Made by a program: the position numbers and the translations under genes. Under the pieces are notes generated by a model. That model saw only the letters and a list, made by a program, of their open reading frames with translations, ran no database searches and was not told the DNA's origin. Of a stretch of 64,000 nucleotides of DNA, positions 1-13,136 are shown one piece after another (the stretch's first letter is position 1; each line of letters starts with the position of its first letter). Source of the DNA: Chromohalobacter canadensis (GTDB taxonomy: Bacteria; Pseudomonadota; Gammaproteobacteria; Pseudomonadales; Halomonadaceae); assembly GCF_034479555.1 (NCBI RefSeq), contig NZ_CP140151.1, positions 1 to 64,000 on the forward strand, given 5' to 3'.

Positions 1-40
1 AGGTCCGTAAAGTACGCATCCGCTGCCGGCGACGGACCTC
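1..40. repeat. Inverted repeat at left edge
   Basis: Bases 1-8 (aggtccgt) are the exact reverse complement of 33-40 (acggacct), so an 8-bp stem with a 24-nt loop can form. It may be the terminator stem of a gene lying to the left, but no T-tract follows. Its role is unknown. Confidence 0.4.
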
Positions 41-115
41 GTGGCCAGCGGTGGAAGGGTAGCGCAAGTGGCTGACGTGCTTGAGAAATTCGAATCGTTG
101 GTTGGTTTTTCTCGC

Positions 116-143
116 TTGACAGTGACGCCGGATTCGGTAAAAT
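116..143 (+). promoter_or_regulatory. rRNA promoter P1
   Basis: A consensus -35 TTGACA (116-121) and a -10 TAAAAT (138-143) are separated by 16 nt, with a GC-rich discriminator after the -10 as is usual for stringently controlled rRNA promoters. It lies about 300 bp upstream of mature 16S. Confidence 0.85.
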
Positions 144-218
144 GCGCCGCACCTCGAAAGGCCCCTGACAACGCCGCGGTTCAAGGCGATGTCAGCGATT
201 GTCACCTCGGCTAACGCC

Positions 219-246
219 TTGACAATCACGGCGCTTTCGGTAGAAT
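219..246 (+). promoter_or_regulatory. rRNA promoter P2
   Basis: A second consensus promoter: -35 TTGACA (219-224), 16-nt spacer, -10 TAGAAT (241-246). Together with the promoter at 116-143 it forms the tandem P1/P2 arrangement typical of gammaproteobacterial rrn operons. Confidence 0.85.
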
Positions 247-286
247 ACGCCTTCCTTGCGAGGCGCCCATCGGGCACACGCAAGCA

Positions 287-299
287 GCTCTTTAACAAT
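287..299 (+). promoter_or_regulatory. rrn leader boxA antitermination site
   Basis: The motif gctctttaacaat matches the boxA element bound by NusB/NusE in rRNA antitermination. It lies in the leader between P2 and 16S, and an almost identical copy occurs in the 16S-23S spacer at 2051-2064. Confidence 0.8.
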
Positions 300-2040
<1,741 letters not shown>

Positions 2041-2050
2041 AATAGAGCAA

Positions 2051-2064
2051 TGCTCTTTAACAAT
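2051..2064 (+). promoter_or_regulatory. Spacer boxA antitermination site
   Basis: tgctctttaacaat repeats the leader boxA. A second boxA between 16S and 23S is the normal rrn arrangement and reloads the antitermination complex before 23S transcription. Confidence 0.75.
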
Positions 2065-2068
2065 GTGG

Positions 2069-5110
<3,042 letters not shown>

Positions 5111-5150
5111 CCCGATTGCGTCGTGGCCCGAGGGGCCATGACACCCGTTT

Positions 5151-5268
5151 CGCCTGACGACCATAGCGAGCGTGTCCCACCTGATCCCATGCCGAACTCA
5201 GCAGTGAAACCGCTTAGCGCCGATGGTAGTGTGGGGCTTCCCCATGCGAGAGTAGGTCATCGTCAGGC
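5151..5268 (+). rRNA. rrf: 5S ribosomal RNA
   Basis: About 118 nt. The terminal helix pairs gcctgacga (from 5152) with tcgtcaggc near 5268, and the conserved core contains ccgaactcagcagtgaaac and gcgccgatggtagtgtgggg. It follows 23S by about 106 nt, and no tRNA gene lies between or after them. Confidence 0.95.
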
Positions 5269-5278
5269 ATTTATTTCG

Positions 5279-5310
5279 AACCCCGGCCCTTGGTCGGGGT
5301 TCACTCGTTT
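5279..5310 (+). terminator. rRNA operon terminator T1
   Basis: A 10-bp stem (5279-5288 with 5292-5301, one G-T pair) has a 3-nt loop and is followed by cactcgttt. It lies 10 nt after 5S, which fits an intrinsic terminator with a weak T-tract. Confidence 0.7.
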
Positions 5311-5366
5311 AGGGGCCTCCCCATGGCGAGTCCCGGAACGCCGCCCACCGGTTGGCCGGCCCGAGT

Positions 5367-5379
5367 ATCGTCAGGCATT
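5367..5379 (+). repeat. Copy of the 5S 3' tail
   Basis: atcgtcaggcatt at 5367-5379 repeats 5259-5271, the end of 5S. Just upstream, ctccccatggcgag near 5318 resembles the 5S segment ttccccatgcgag. Together they look like a degraded second 5S end between the two terminators. Confidence 0.5.
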
Positions 5380-5385
5380 GCGTCT

Positions 5386-5424
5386 AAAACCCCAGCTTCA
5401 TTCGAAGTTGGGGTTTTGTCGTTT
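5386..5424 (+). terminator. rRNA operon terminator T2
   Basis: A strong hairpin: 14-bp stem (5386-5399 with 5404-5417, one G-T pair), loop attc, with the stem ending in tttt and followed by gtcgttt. It closes the rRNA operon. The IS481-type element is inserted 10 nt downstream. Confidence 0.85.
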
Positions 5425-6412
5425 ATGTGTCGGGTCCCGTGTGATTGACTACCCGCTTGGTAAATAACTCAGGACGCTTGGTCTGCCATTCCTTCATCAT
5501 CGCAATCGGTGATTGATGGTGCAGCGCCTTCTGCGGGATGTGGTGATTGTACAGCCAGGTGTAGCGTTTGAGCGTCTGCTCCAGGTCCTCGCCTGAGGTA
5601 TAGCGCCGAGTCGCCAGCACATCGCTGATACGGCCGTTGAAGCGCTCCACCATGCCGTTTGTCTGCGGTCTTCCCGGCTTGATCAGACGGTGCTCGATAC
5701 CAAGGGCCTGGCACTCTTGGTCAAACGGGTGATTCCCGCTGGGCTTGCGCTCCCCCGCCCGCGTGAAGCGATCGGTGAATGACTTGCCGTTGTCGGTCAG
5801 TACCGTCTGGACCTGGAAGGGAGCCTTCTCCTCCACCCGCTTCATGAACGCCCGCGCATCCTTCGCGGACTGGCTGCGTCTCACCTCCAGATGGACCCAG
5901 CGCGTGGCGCGATCGATGGCGACGTACAGGTAGCGTTTTTGCTCCTCATCGGGCATCCGGGGCAGGTGCTTGATGTCGATGTGCACGTAGCCCGGCTCAT
6001 AATCTTTGAAGGGCTTGTGCCGGGGTTTCTCATCGTCGCCCGCGTCCCGTCTAGACAGCTCTGCCAGTGTCGGCACCTCGCGCCGCTTGAGCATGCGATG
6101 CAGACCAGAACGCGACAAGCCAGGATTGAGGAACTCACGCGCCACGACGAGCAGATCATCCAGGCCGAGGCGCAGGAATTCGCGCGCCGCGATCAGCACC
6201 TCTTCCTGTTCGGAAGTGAGCGTGGCCAGCAGGTTGTGACGCGTGTGCGGTCGGTCCTGGACATCGTCACGGTACCGCCAGCGCCGGATGGTCGAGACGG
6301 CGACGCCGTACTGGCGTGCTAGCTCGCTGTCGCTGATGCTGGAAGGCGCTGCCTGGATCTCGGCCCGGATCTTCGGAGTGGTGGTCGCCTGTTTATGTAG
6401 CTTGATGTCCAT
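5423..6412 (-). CDS. IS481-family DDE transposase
   Basis: 329 aa. The N-terminal 60 residues form a helix-turn-helix (ELARQYGVAVSTIRRWR). The integrase core follows with the acidic triad in HIDIKHLP, LTDNGKSFTD and NGMVERFNGR. The start at 6412 is preceded by aagga. The frame runs out of the element: the last codon crosses the IS edge at 5428, and the stop (5423-5425) is made by the duplicated target tttatg. The frame is intact, so the enzyme may be active. Confidence 0.93.
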   Translation of the reverse strand: MDIKLHKQATTTPKIRAEIQAAPSSISDSELARQYGVAVSTIRRWRYRDDVQDRPHTRHNLLATLTSEQEEVLIAAREFLRLGLDDLLVVAREFLNPGLSRSGLHRMLKRREVPTLAELSRRDAGDDEKPRHKPFKDYEPGYVHIDIKHLPRMPDEEQKRYLYVAIDRATRWVHLEVRRSQSAKDARAFMKRVEEKAPFQVQTVLTDNGKSFTDRFTRAGERKPSGNHPFDQECQALGIEHRLIKPGRPQTNGMVERFNGRISDVLATRRYTSGEDLEQTLKRYTWLYNHHIPQKALHHQSPIAMMKEWQTKRPELFTKRVVNHTGPDT

Positions 6413-6503
6413 ATCCTTGCTCCCGGATGAACTGGTGAAGAAGCTCCTTGGCGGCCAGCAAAGGATAACTTCTATAGCTCATCTGATCATCCGGGACCCT
6501 ACA
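5428..6503 (-). mobile_element. IS481-family insertion sequence, complete
   Basis: The 1076-bp element has terminal inverted repeats beginning tgtcgggtcccg on the left and tgtagggtcccg on the right (read inward). It is flanked by a perfect 6-bp duplication, tttatg, at 5422-5427 and 6504-6509. The 5'-TGT...ACA-3' ends and a single DDE transposase are typical of IS481. Intact ends, an open transposase frame and a perfect target duplication suggest a recent insertion. It sits between the rRNA terminator and prfC, only 115 bp from the prfC start, and may have displaced the native prfC promoter. Confidence 0.93.
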
Positions 6504-6618
6504 TTTATGGGCCTCTACCCACATGCACGTCTAAGCAGTACAATTCGCGGCAAGAATCCACTCTTTTCAGTCAGATGCTTTATCAGCATCGACTGCCGCA
6601 AATCAGCGAAGTATATCG

Positions 6619-8208
6619 ATGTCAGACACTCAAGTGGCTAAAGAAGCAGAATTACGCCGGACCTTCGCCATTATCTCGCACCCCGACGCCGGCAAGACCA
6701 CCATTACCGAAAAAATGCTCCTGTTTGGCAACGCGATTCAGCTCGCTGGCTCGGTCAAGAGCAAGCGCGATGAACGTCATGCGACCTCCGATTGGATGAA
6801 GATGGAGCAGGAGCGTGGCATCTCGGTAACGACTTCCGTGATGCAGTTCCCGTACAACGGTCGGATCGTCAATTTGCTCGATACGCCTGGCCACGAAGAC
6901 TTTTCCGAGGATACTTACCGAACGCTGACGGCCGTGGATTCGGCGCTGATGGTGATCGATGGCGCCAAAGGGGTCGAGGACCGTACTATCAAGCTGATGG
7001 ATGTCTGTCGTTTGCGGACGACGCCAATTCTGACATTCATCAATAAGATGGACCGTGATATCCGTGACCCGGTCGAGGTGATGGATGAAGTCGAGACGGT
7101 ACTGAACATTCAGTGTGCCCCGATGACTTGGCCGGTGGGGATGGGGCGCCATTTTCGTGGCGTCTATCACCTCTACAATGATGTCATTCACCTTTACAAG
7201 CAGGGCCAAGGCAACCGGATCCCGGAAGATCTACGCATCGAAGGGCTCGATAGCCCCGAGGTCGAGGAAACATTGGGCAAGGATGCTGCGGAGGAATTAC
7301 GGGCGGAAGTCGAGTTGGTTCGCGGCGCGTCTCATACTTTCGATCTTGATGCATACCGCCGCGGCGATCTCACCCCGGTGTACTTTGGAACGGCCATGGG
7401 GAATTTCGGGGTGCGTGAAATGCTCGATGGTTTCGTCGAATATGCGCCCTCACCGTTAGCCCGCGATACCAATAAGCGCACCGTAGAAGCAAGTGACGAA
7501 CGTTTCACCGGTTTCGTGTTCAAGATCCAGGCTAATATGGATCCCAAGCACCGTGACCGGGTTGCCTTCTTACGGGTGTGTTCAGGGAAGTACGACAAGA
7601 ACATGAAGATGCGCCACGTGCGCATTGGTAAAGACGTCAAGATTGCCGATGCACTGACGTTCATGGCATCTGACCGTTCTCATGTCGAAGAAGCGTGGCC
7701 CGGCGACATCATCGGATTGCATAACCATGGCACGATTCAGATCGGCGATACCTTCACTCTGAACGAGGATATGCGCTTCACGGGTATTCCGCACTTTGCG
7801 CCCGAGCTTTTCAAACGTGTGCGATTGCGTGATCCGCTCAAGATGAAGGCCCTGCAAAAAGGGTTGAAGCAGCTCTCGGAGGAGGGCGCGACGCAGGTGT
7901 TCATGCCGATGGACAACAACGACTTGATTGTCGGTGCCGTCGGGTCACTACAGTTCGATGTCGTCGCGCATCGCCTGAAGCAGGAGTACAAGGTCGATTG
8001 CCTTTATGAGCCGGTCAACGTACAAACCGCGCGTTGGGTATATTGCAACGATGCCAAGATGCTTGATGAGCTGAAGCGCAAGGCCAGCACCAACCTTGCC
8101 TGGGACGGTGGAGACTATCTCACTTATCTGGCGCCGACGCGCGTCAACCTGCAGATGACACAGGAGCGTTGGCCGGACGTTGAATTCCGAGCCACGCGCG
8201 AACACTAA
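6619..8208 (+). CDS. prfC: Peptide chain release factor 3
   Basis: 529 aa, the normal RF3 length. This GTPase recycles RF1/RF2 from the ribosome after peptide release. The P-loop SHPDAGKTT is at residues 20-28, the switch II motif DTPGHEDF near 88 and the base-specificity motif NKMD near 142, followed by the translation-factor beta-barrel and a C-terminal domain. The Shine-Dalgarno site before 6619 is weak. The gene now follows an IS with only 115 bp of native upstream DNA, so its promoter is either in that stretch or supplied by the IS. Confidence 0.96.
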   Translation: MSDTQVAKEAELRRTFAIISHPDAGKTTITEKMLLFGNAIQLAGSVKSKRDERHATSDWMKMEQERGISVTTSVMQFPYNGRIVNLLDTPGHEDFSEDTYRTLTAVDSALMVIDGAKGVEDRTIKLMDVCRLRTTPILTFINKMDRDIRDPVEVMDEVETVLNIQCAPMTWPVGMGRHFRGVYHLYNDVIHLYKQGQGNRIPEDLRIEGLDSPEVEETLGKDAAEELRAEVELVRGASHTFDLDAYRRGDLTPVYFGTAMGNFGVREMLDGFVEYAPSPLARDTNKRTVEASDERFTGFVFKIQANMDPKHRDRVAFLRVCSGKYDKNMKMRHVRIGKDVKIADALTFMASDRSHVEEAWPGDIIGLHNHGTIQIGDTFTLNEDMRFTGIPHFAPELFKRVRLRDPLKMKALQKGLKQLSEEGATQVFMPMDNNDLIVGAVGSLQFDVVAHRLKQEYKVDCLYEPVNVQTARWVYCNDAKMLDELKRKASTNLAWDGGDYLTYLAPTRVNLQMTQERWPDVEFRATREH

Positions 8209-8228
8209 GTCCCGCTAGCATTTCGTCT

Positions 8229-8261
8229 TCGCCGACTCATCCCCATCGTATGCGTCGGCGA
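8229..8261 (+). repeat. Inverted repeat before tatD
   Basis: tcgccgac (8229-8236) and gtcggcga (8254-8261) form a perfect 8-bp stem with a 17-nt loop, ending just before the tatD ribosome site. It could be an mRNA structure controlling tatD or a weak terminator for prfC. There is no T-tract. Confidence 0.45.
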
Positions 8262-8273
8262 GAGAGGCACACC

Positions 8274-9053
8274 ATGTCTGCGACTCTGATCGATGCCCAT
8301 TGTCATCTCGATTTCGATGTCTTCGATGAAGACCGCGATGCTGTACTGGCGCGTGCGGCCAAGGCTGGAGTGGGACATTACATTGTTCCGGGGACGACGC
8401 GTGAGCGTTGGCCACAGGTAGCCGCTCTTGGGCGACGTTCAGAGATCAGTGTCTGCTATGGGTTGCACCCTTACTTTCTTCAGGCCCATACGCCCGAAGA
8501 TACTAACGCTCTTGAAGCCCAGCTCGACGCCTACCCGGATACCGTCGCCCTCGGCGAATGTGGCATCGACGCGCGTCTTGATGATCTCGATCGCCAATGG
8601 CAACTCTTCGATGCGCAATTACGCATCGCTAAGCGGCGCCACCTGCCGGTTGTGATTCACTGTGTCCAGGCCAACGATCAAGTGGTAAAGCGCTTGCGCC
8701 AGCTCGCATTGCCTGCCGGTGGCCTGATACACGCGTTCTCGGGGAGCCCCGAACAGGCTCAAGGCTTCCTGGAGGCGGGCTTCGTTCTGGGGATCGGCGG
8801 GGGCGCGACCTATGCACGCGCTAAGCGCCTACGGCGCGCTATACGTTCGCTGCCCGACGATGGTTATGTCCTCGAGACCGATAGCCCGGATATGCCGCTG
8901 TACGGCGAGCAAGGGCGACGCAATGAGCCAGCCCGAGTTCATGCTGTGTGTGAAACGGTGTCTGAGCTCCGAGAACAGTCCTATGCCGCGGTGGCAATGC
9001 AGAGCACCGCCACCGCGCGCCGCCTATTCGGATTGGTGCCACATCAAGCCTGA
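8274..9053 (+). CDS. TatD-family metal-dependent hydrolase
   Basis: 259 aa. TatD-family proteins are TIM-barrel metallo-hydrolases, several with Mg-dependent DNase activity. The metal-binding DAHCHLD lies at residues 7-13, and other family motifs are visible (GECGID near 93, PVVIHC near 125, ETDSPDMP near 203). ATG 8274 is chosen because gagagagg lies just upstream and the protein then begins as in relatives; an earlier in-frame start at 8250 lacks a site. The 3' end overlaps the convergent ygfZ by 10 bp. Which paralogue (TatD, YcfH or YjjV) cannot be told by eye. Confidence 0.9.
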   Translation: MSATLIDAHCHLDFDVFDEDRDAVLARAAKAGVGHYIVPGTTRERWPQVAALGRRSEISVCYGLHPYFLQAHTPEDTNALEAQLDAYPDTVALGECGIDARLDDLDRQWQLFDAQLRIAKRRHLPVVIHCVQANDQVVKRLRQLALPAGGLIHAFSGSPEQAQGFLEAGFVLGIGGGATYARAKRLRRAIRSLPDDGYVLETDSPDMPLYGEQGRRNEPARVHAVCETVSELREQSYAAVAMQSTATARRLFGLVPHQA

Positions 9054-10090
9054 AGAGACATACTTTCTGGATCGACGCGTTCGATCGCATAGGGTAACGC
9101 TAGACGCTTGAGTGGAACGCCATCGATGTTGAGCTCGCGAGGTTCATCGCGCTGCGTAATGATAGCGAGTACTTCGGCTTTTCCGTCAGCGTTCAGGGCA
9201 GCGCACACGACGTCGCCTTGAGATTTGCCGTTAGTGTCGTGTACGGGCGTTCCGAGCGTCGGTAGCGTGTCGCTTTCCAGTTGAGCACGCAGCAGACGTT
9301 TCTTGACCTGGCCACGGAAATGCGAACGCGCGACCACTTCTTGTCCGGTGTAACACCCTTTGCGAAAGCTGATACCACCCAAGGCTTCCCAGTTGATCAT
9401 CTGCGGAAGATAACTGTCACGTTGCGCATCGCCCAACCAGGCGAGTCCGGCTTGGATATCCTGCAGACGCCATACGGCGTTGCCGACGGGCGTTGCGATG
9501 TTCTCGAAAGCCTTCCATAGGGGCAAGGCCGTGGCCTCGGGAGCGACGATCATGAAGCGAGGCATCGGGCCTGGGTGGTGTAGTATGACCGCAGCCTCGC
9601 TTTGAGCCATGGCCCATGTGTCAGGGGGAGTGGCATCGAGTTGTGCTTCGACCTGAGCTGCCGCGTTCTCACCCAGCACGCCGAATATCTGTGTTTCCGG
9701 CCGCGTGATCTCGACCTTGTAAAAGGGCGCGTATTTCGCGAGGTGCGCGTGCAACGGGTCTACTACGCCGATATCCAGCAGGAGCCAATAGCGTGTCTCG
9801 TCCACACGCATCAATTGGCCGTTGGCAAGCATGCGCCCCTTGGGCGAGCAAAATGCCGTTAAAGGCGCGAACTCGCCATTGGCAAGTTCAACCTGGGCGC
9901 TGGTCTGCCCCTGGAGAAAACGTTCGGCATCGGGACCGGCAATTTCCATGATCGAGTACTGTGGCAACGGGGCAATTGCCGTGGACGACAAAGGCACGTG
10001 AGCCTGGGACACGGCCTCGCCGAAGTGCCACTCATTCTCTGCTGCACGCACTAGCCCTTGCGTTTCAAGATGACTGATCCAATCGTTCAT
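9044..10090 (-). CDS. ygfZ: Folate-binding protein YgfZ
   Basis: 348 aa. YgfZ resembles the aminomethyltransferase GcvT and assists assembly or repair of some Fe-S enzymes in a folate-dependent way. The signature KGCYTGQE, with its essential cysteine, is present about two thirds along, followed by a C-terminal barrel. ATG 10090 is preceded by ggag; an upstream in-frame start at 10144 would add 18 residues of unlikely sequence. Convergent with tatD and divergent from the small gene at 10248. Confidence 0.92.
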   Translation of the reverse strand: MNDWISHLETQGLVRAAENEWHFGEAVSQAHVPLSSTAIAPLPQYSIMEIAGPDAERFLQGQTSAQVELANGEFAPLTAFCSPKGRMLANGQLMRVDETRYWLLLDIGVVDPLHAHLAKYAPFYKVEITRPETQIFGVLGENAAAQVEAQLDATPPDTWAMAQSEAAVILHHPGPMPRFMIVAPEATALPLWKAFENIATPVGNAVWRLQDIQAGLAWLGDAQRDSYLPQMINWEALGGISFRKGCYTGQEVVARSHFRGQVKKRLLRAQLESDTLPTLGTPVHDTNGKSQGDVVCAALNADGKAEVLAIITQRDEPRELNIDGVPLKRLALPYAIERVDPESMSLQA

Positions 10091-10247
10091 GGAATAACTC
10101 CGTATCGCGAACGCGGCGGTCGCTCGACTGTATTCAAATGCCATCCTCGAATATCAGGGCGGGCAAGGGATTTTCCAACCACCGCGGCACCATCGTTGTG
10201 CCATGATAAACTCCCCGGCAAACGAATGAACGAATGGAGAAGACCCC

Positions 10248-10439
10248 ATGGCGCGTATAGCACTGACCTTCGAGCAGGTCGACAGTGCCGAGGATGTCAA
10301 TCGCATCACCACGGCCCTTATGGAGATGGACGGCGTCGAGGAGGCCGAGGTCGGCCGTCATGGCGCCGACGTGGAAGGGCGCGTGCGGCGCGAGGCGTTG
10401 CTGCAAACCATCCAGGCGCTGGGGTACAAGGCACACTGA
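10248..10439 (+). CDS. Small heavy-metal-domain-like protein lacking CxxC
   Basis: 63 aa with a Shine-Dalgarno ggaga 9 nt before ATG. The pattern (strand, helix VNRITTALMEMDGVEEAEV, strand, helix REALLQTIQALGYKA) resembles the ferredoxin-like HMA fold of copper chaperones, but there are no cysteines, so the usual metal site is missing. It is followed after 20 nt by an OsmC-type gene, probably co-transcribed. Function unknown. The fold assignment is inference from sequence pattern only. Confidence 0.7.
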   Translation: MARIALTFEQVDSAEDVNRITTALMEMDGVEEAEVGRHGADVEGRVRREALLQTIQALGYKAH

Positions 10440-10459
10440 CTGTCACACGAGAGGTAGCC

Positions 10460-10861
10460 ATGACGATCACGGTCATCACGCAGCGCGACGGCTCGCTTCG
10501 CCAGCAGGCGACGGTAAAGGAATTTTCGGCGTTGGCGGTGGATGCTCCGCGAGAGGTGGGCGGGGATGAAAGTGCGCCTGATCCGCACGACTATTTCGAT
10601 CTGTCGCTCGGTGCGTGCAAGGCCATGACGGCCCTGATGTACGCGCGACGTAAGCAATTGCCCGTGGAAACGATCACCGCGACCGTCGAGCGTGACGCCA
10701 GTGATGAGGCCCGAGGTCATTACCGGCTTACCGTTACCCTGGCGTTTGAGGGGGTCGATGATCCTGAGACGCTGAACCGTCTGCTCGAGATTGCCGATCG
10801 CTGCCCGATACAACGCCTGATGACCGCCAGCGAGGTGGACATCACTACACGCCCAGCCTGA
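10460..10861 (+). CDS. OsmC-family protein (YhfA-like)
   Basis: 133 aa. OsmC/Ohr proteins reduce organic or lipid hydroperoxides through two cysteines. The first is in LGACKAMTALMYARR near residue 54 and the second in DRCPIQ near 114. Length and motifs are closest to the YhfA-type subgroup, whose substrate is poorly defined. It lies 20 nt after the small gene at 10248 with a site gaggtag before its ATG, and upstream of uvrB. Confidence 0.88.
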   Translation: MTITVITQRDGSLRQQATVKEFSALAVDAPREVGGDESAPDPHDYFDLSLGACKAMTALMYARRKQLPVETITATVERDASDEARGHYRLTVTLAFEGVDDPETLNRLLEIADRCPIQRLMTASEVDITTRPA

Positions 10862-10915
10862 CCGCAACCGCGGTCAAGGCTTGAACGGCCCTTACCTCGC
10901 CCTTATGTGAGACTC

Positions 10916-12946
10916 ATGAGCAAACCCTTTCGCATTCAGTCGCAATTCCAGCCTGCAGGCGATCAGCCGGCGGCTATTGAAGGCCTGATACATGGCTACA
11001 ATGCTGGACTTGCGCATCAAACACTGCTCGGTGTCACCGGGTCCGGGAAAACGTTCACCATGGCCAACGTGGTGGAGCGCCTACAGCGTCCGACCATTGT
11101 GATGGCCCCGAACAAGACGTTAGCCGCCCAGCTTTACGGCGAGTTCAAGAGCTTTTTCCCCGATAACGCGGTCGAGTATTTCGTTTCGTATTACGACTAC
11201 TATCAGCCGGAAGCCTATGTGCCGTCGTCGGACACCTTCATCGAGAAGGATGCCTCGATCAACGACCATATCGAGCAGATGCGTCTCTCGGCGACCAAAG
11301 CGCTTCTGGAGCGTCGTGATTCGCTGATCGTGGTATCCGTCTCGGCCATTTACGGCTTGGGTGATCCCGATCAGTACTTGAAGATGCGTTTGCACTTCAA
11401 TCGTGGCGAACTGATCGATCAGCGTACCTTCCTGCGGCGCCTCGCCGAACTGCAATATACCCGCAACGACATGGATTTTCGTCGCGGGACCTATCGCGTT
11501 AGAGGAGATGTCATCGACGTCTTCCCGGCAGATGCGGAAGACGAAGCAGTGAGGGTGGAGCTTTTCGATGACGAGATCGAGACCATCAGCCTGTTCGACC
11601 CTCTGACCGGCGAAGTGCGTGGCAAGGTGCCGCGTATGACGATTTATCCCAAGAGCCACTACGTGACACCGCGTGAGACGATTCTCGGCGCCGTGGATGA
11701 CATCAAGGCCGAGCTGGCCGAGCGGTTGGACTGGTTGCGCAAGAACGACAAGCTCGTCGAAGCCCAGCGTCTTGAGCAGCGTACGCTTTATGACATCGAA
11801 ATGATGCTCGAACTGGGATATTGCAACGGCATCGAGAACTACTCGCGCTATCTTTCGGGCCGCGCGCCGGGCGAGCCACCCCCGACGTTCTTCGATTATC
11901 TCCCGGATGACGCGCTGTTGTTCATCGATGAATCTCACGTCAGCGTTCCCCAAGTGGGCGGTATGTACAAGGGGGACCGTTCACGCAAGGAAACGCTGGT
12001 CGAATACGGCTTCCGGCTACCCTCGGCATTGGACAATCGTCCAATGAAGTTCGAGGAATGGGAGCGTATCTGCCCGCAGGCTACCTTTGTTTCTGCGACG
12101 CCGGGCAAGTATGAAGCAGAACATGCAGGCCAGGTCGTCGAGCAGGTCGTGCGTCCCACTGGCTTGGTCGATCCCGAAATCGAAGTGCGGCCGGCAGGTA
12201 CGCAGGTAGATGATTTGCTCTCCGAGATTCGGCTGCGTGCCGATGTAGGGGAGCGCGTTCTGGTGACAACGTTGACCAAACGCATGGCCGAAGATCTCAC
12301 CGAGTATTTCGACGAGCACGATGTCCGTGTTCGCTACCTGCACTCCGATATCGATACCGTTGAGCGCATCGAAATCATTCGCGACTTGCGGCTGGGGAAA
12401 TTTGATGTGCTCGTAGGCATCAACCTGCTGCGAGAGGGGCTAGATATCCCGGAAGTCTCGTTGGTGGCGATACTCGATGCCGATAAGGAGGGCTTCCTGC
12501 GCGCTGAACGTTCACTGATTCAGACCATCGGGCGTGCGGCGCGTAACGCGCACGGCAAGGCGATTCTTTACGGTGACCGGATCACGGATTCGATGCGTCG
12601 GGCGATGGATGAAACCGAACGCCGTCGTGAAAAGCAGATCGCGTTCAACGAAGAGAATGACATCACGCCCAAGACGGTGACGAAGTCGGTTGCCGACATC
12701 ATGGAAGGGGCTCAGACACCTGGTAAGAAAACGGGACATAAGCGCCCCGACAAGCGTGTCGCCGAAGCCCCGGGCGACTACAGTGCCGAGCAGCTCAATC
12801 AGATGGATGCCGCAGGCCTGACGCGGGAAATCGGCAAGCTCGAGGACGCCATGCATGAAGCGGCGCAAAATCTGGAGTTTGAAGAAGCCACGCGGCTGCG
12901 CGATCAGCTGCAATCCCTGAAGGCACGGTTGCTTGAATTGGGGTAA
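10916..12946 (+). CDS. uvrB: Excinuclease ABC subunit B
   Basis: 676 aa, close to the usual 673. UvrB is the damage-verifying helicase of nucleotide excision repair, loaded by UvrA and partnered by UvrC. Walker A GVTGSGKT lies near residue 38, the beta-hairpin region [12 protein letters not shown] near 92, the DESH box near 335, helicase motif [11 protein letters not shown] near 540, and a C-terminal UVR domain binds UvrC. ATG 10916 gives MSKPF, the usual beginning; an in-frame GTG at 10907 is an alternative. Confidence 0.97.
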   Translation: MSKPFRIQSQFQPAGDQPAAIEGLIHGYNAGLAHQTLLGVTGSGKTFTMANVVERLQRPTIVMAPNKTLAAQLYGEFKSFFPDNAVEYFVSYYDYYQPEAYVPSSDTFIEKDASINDHIEQMRLSATKALLERRDSLIVVSVSAIYGLGDPDQYLKMRLHFNRGELIDQRTFLRRLAELQYTRNDMDFRRGTYRVRGDVIDVFPADAEDEAVRVELFDDEIETISLFDPLTGEVRGKVPRMTIYPKSHYVTPRETILGAVDDIKAELAERLDWLRKNDKLVEAQRLEQRTLYDIEMMLELGYCNGIENYSRYLSGRAPGEPPPTFFDYLPDDALLFIDESHVSVPQVGGMYKGDRSRKETLVEYGFRLPSALDNRPMKFEEWERICPQATFVSATPGKYEAEHAGQVVEQVVRPTGLVDPEIEVRPAGTQVDDLLSEIRLRADVGERVLVTTLTKRMAEDLTEYFDEHDVRVRYLHSDIDTVERIEIIRDLRLGKFDVLVGINLLREGLDIPEVSLVAILDADKEGFLRAERSLIQTIGRAARNAHGKAILYGDRITDSMRRAMDETERRREKQIAFNEENDITPKTVTKSVADIMEGAQTPGKKTGHKRPDKRVAEAPGDYSAEQLNQMDAAGLTREIGKLEDAMHEAAQNLEFEEATRLRDQLQSLKARLLELG

Positions 12947-13024
12947 TGGCGATCTATAATTTTATACCGTTATCTCCTACTCCAACTCATCAAAAAAAGC
13001 ACTCATCATCCTTGTAGACTTTGG

Positions 13025-13055
13025 GCGATTACCTCAAGCGTAATCGCTCATTTTC
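13025..13055 (+). terminator. Terminator after uvrB
   Basis: gcgattac (13025-13032) pairs perfectly with gtaatcgc (13040-13047) around a 7-nt loop and is followed by tcatttt. It lies 78 nt after the uvrB stop and directly before the putative fumarase promoter. Confidence 0.7.
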
Positions 13056-13057
13056 GG

Positions 13058-13063
13058 TATAAT
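13058..13063 (+). promoter_or_regulatory. Fumarase promoter -10
   Basis: A perfect TATAAT lies 74 nt before the fumarase start. No good -35 is present at 17 nt upstream, where the DNA is part of the terminator stem, so the gene may depend on an activator. Confidence 0.6.
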
Positions 13064-13136
13064 CCTGCGTTTGTTTCTCGCGACGTTTCCTGACGGGCCC
13101 CTCGCGAGGTGTTACCTACAATAAGGAGCCTCTTTC

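Noticed and set aside
11120..11953. 277-codon leftward frame inside uvrB
   Set aside because: Antisense shadow of uvrB with no recognised domain.
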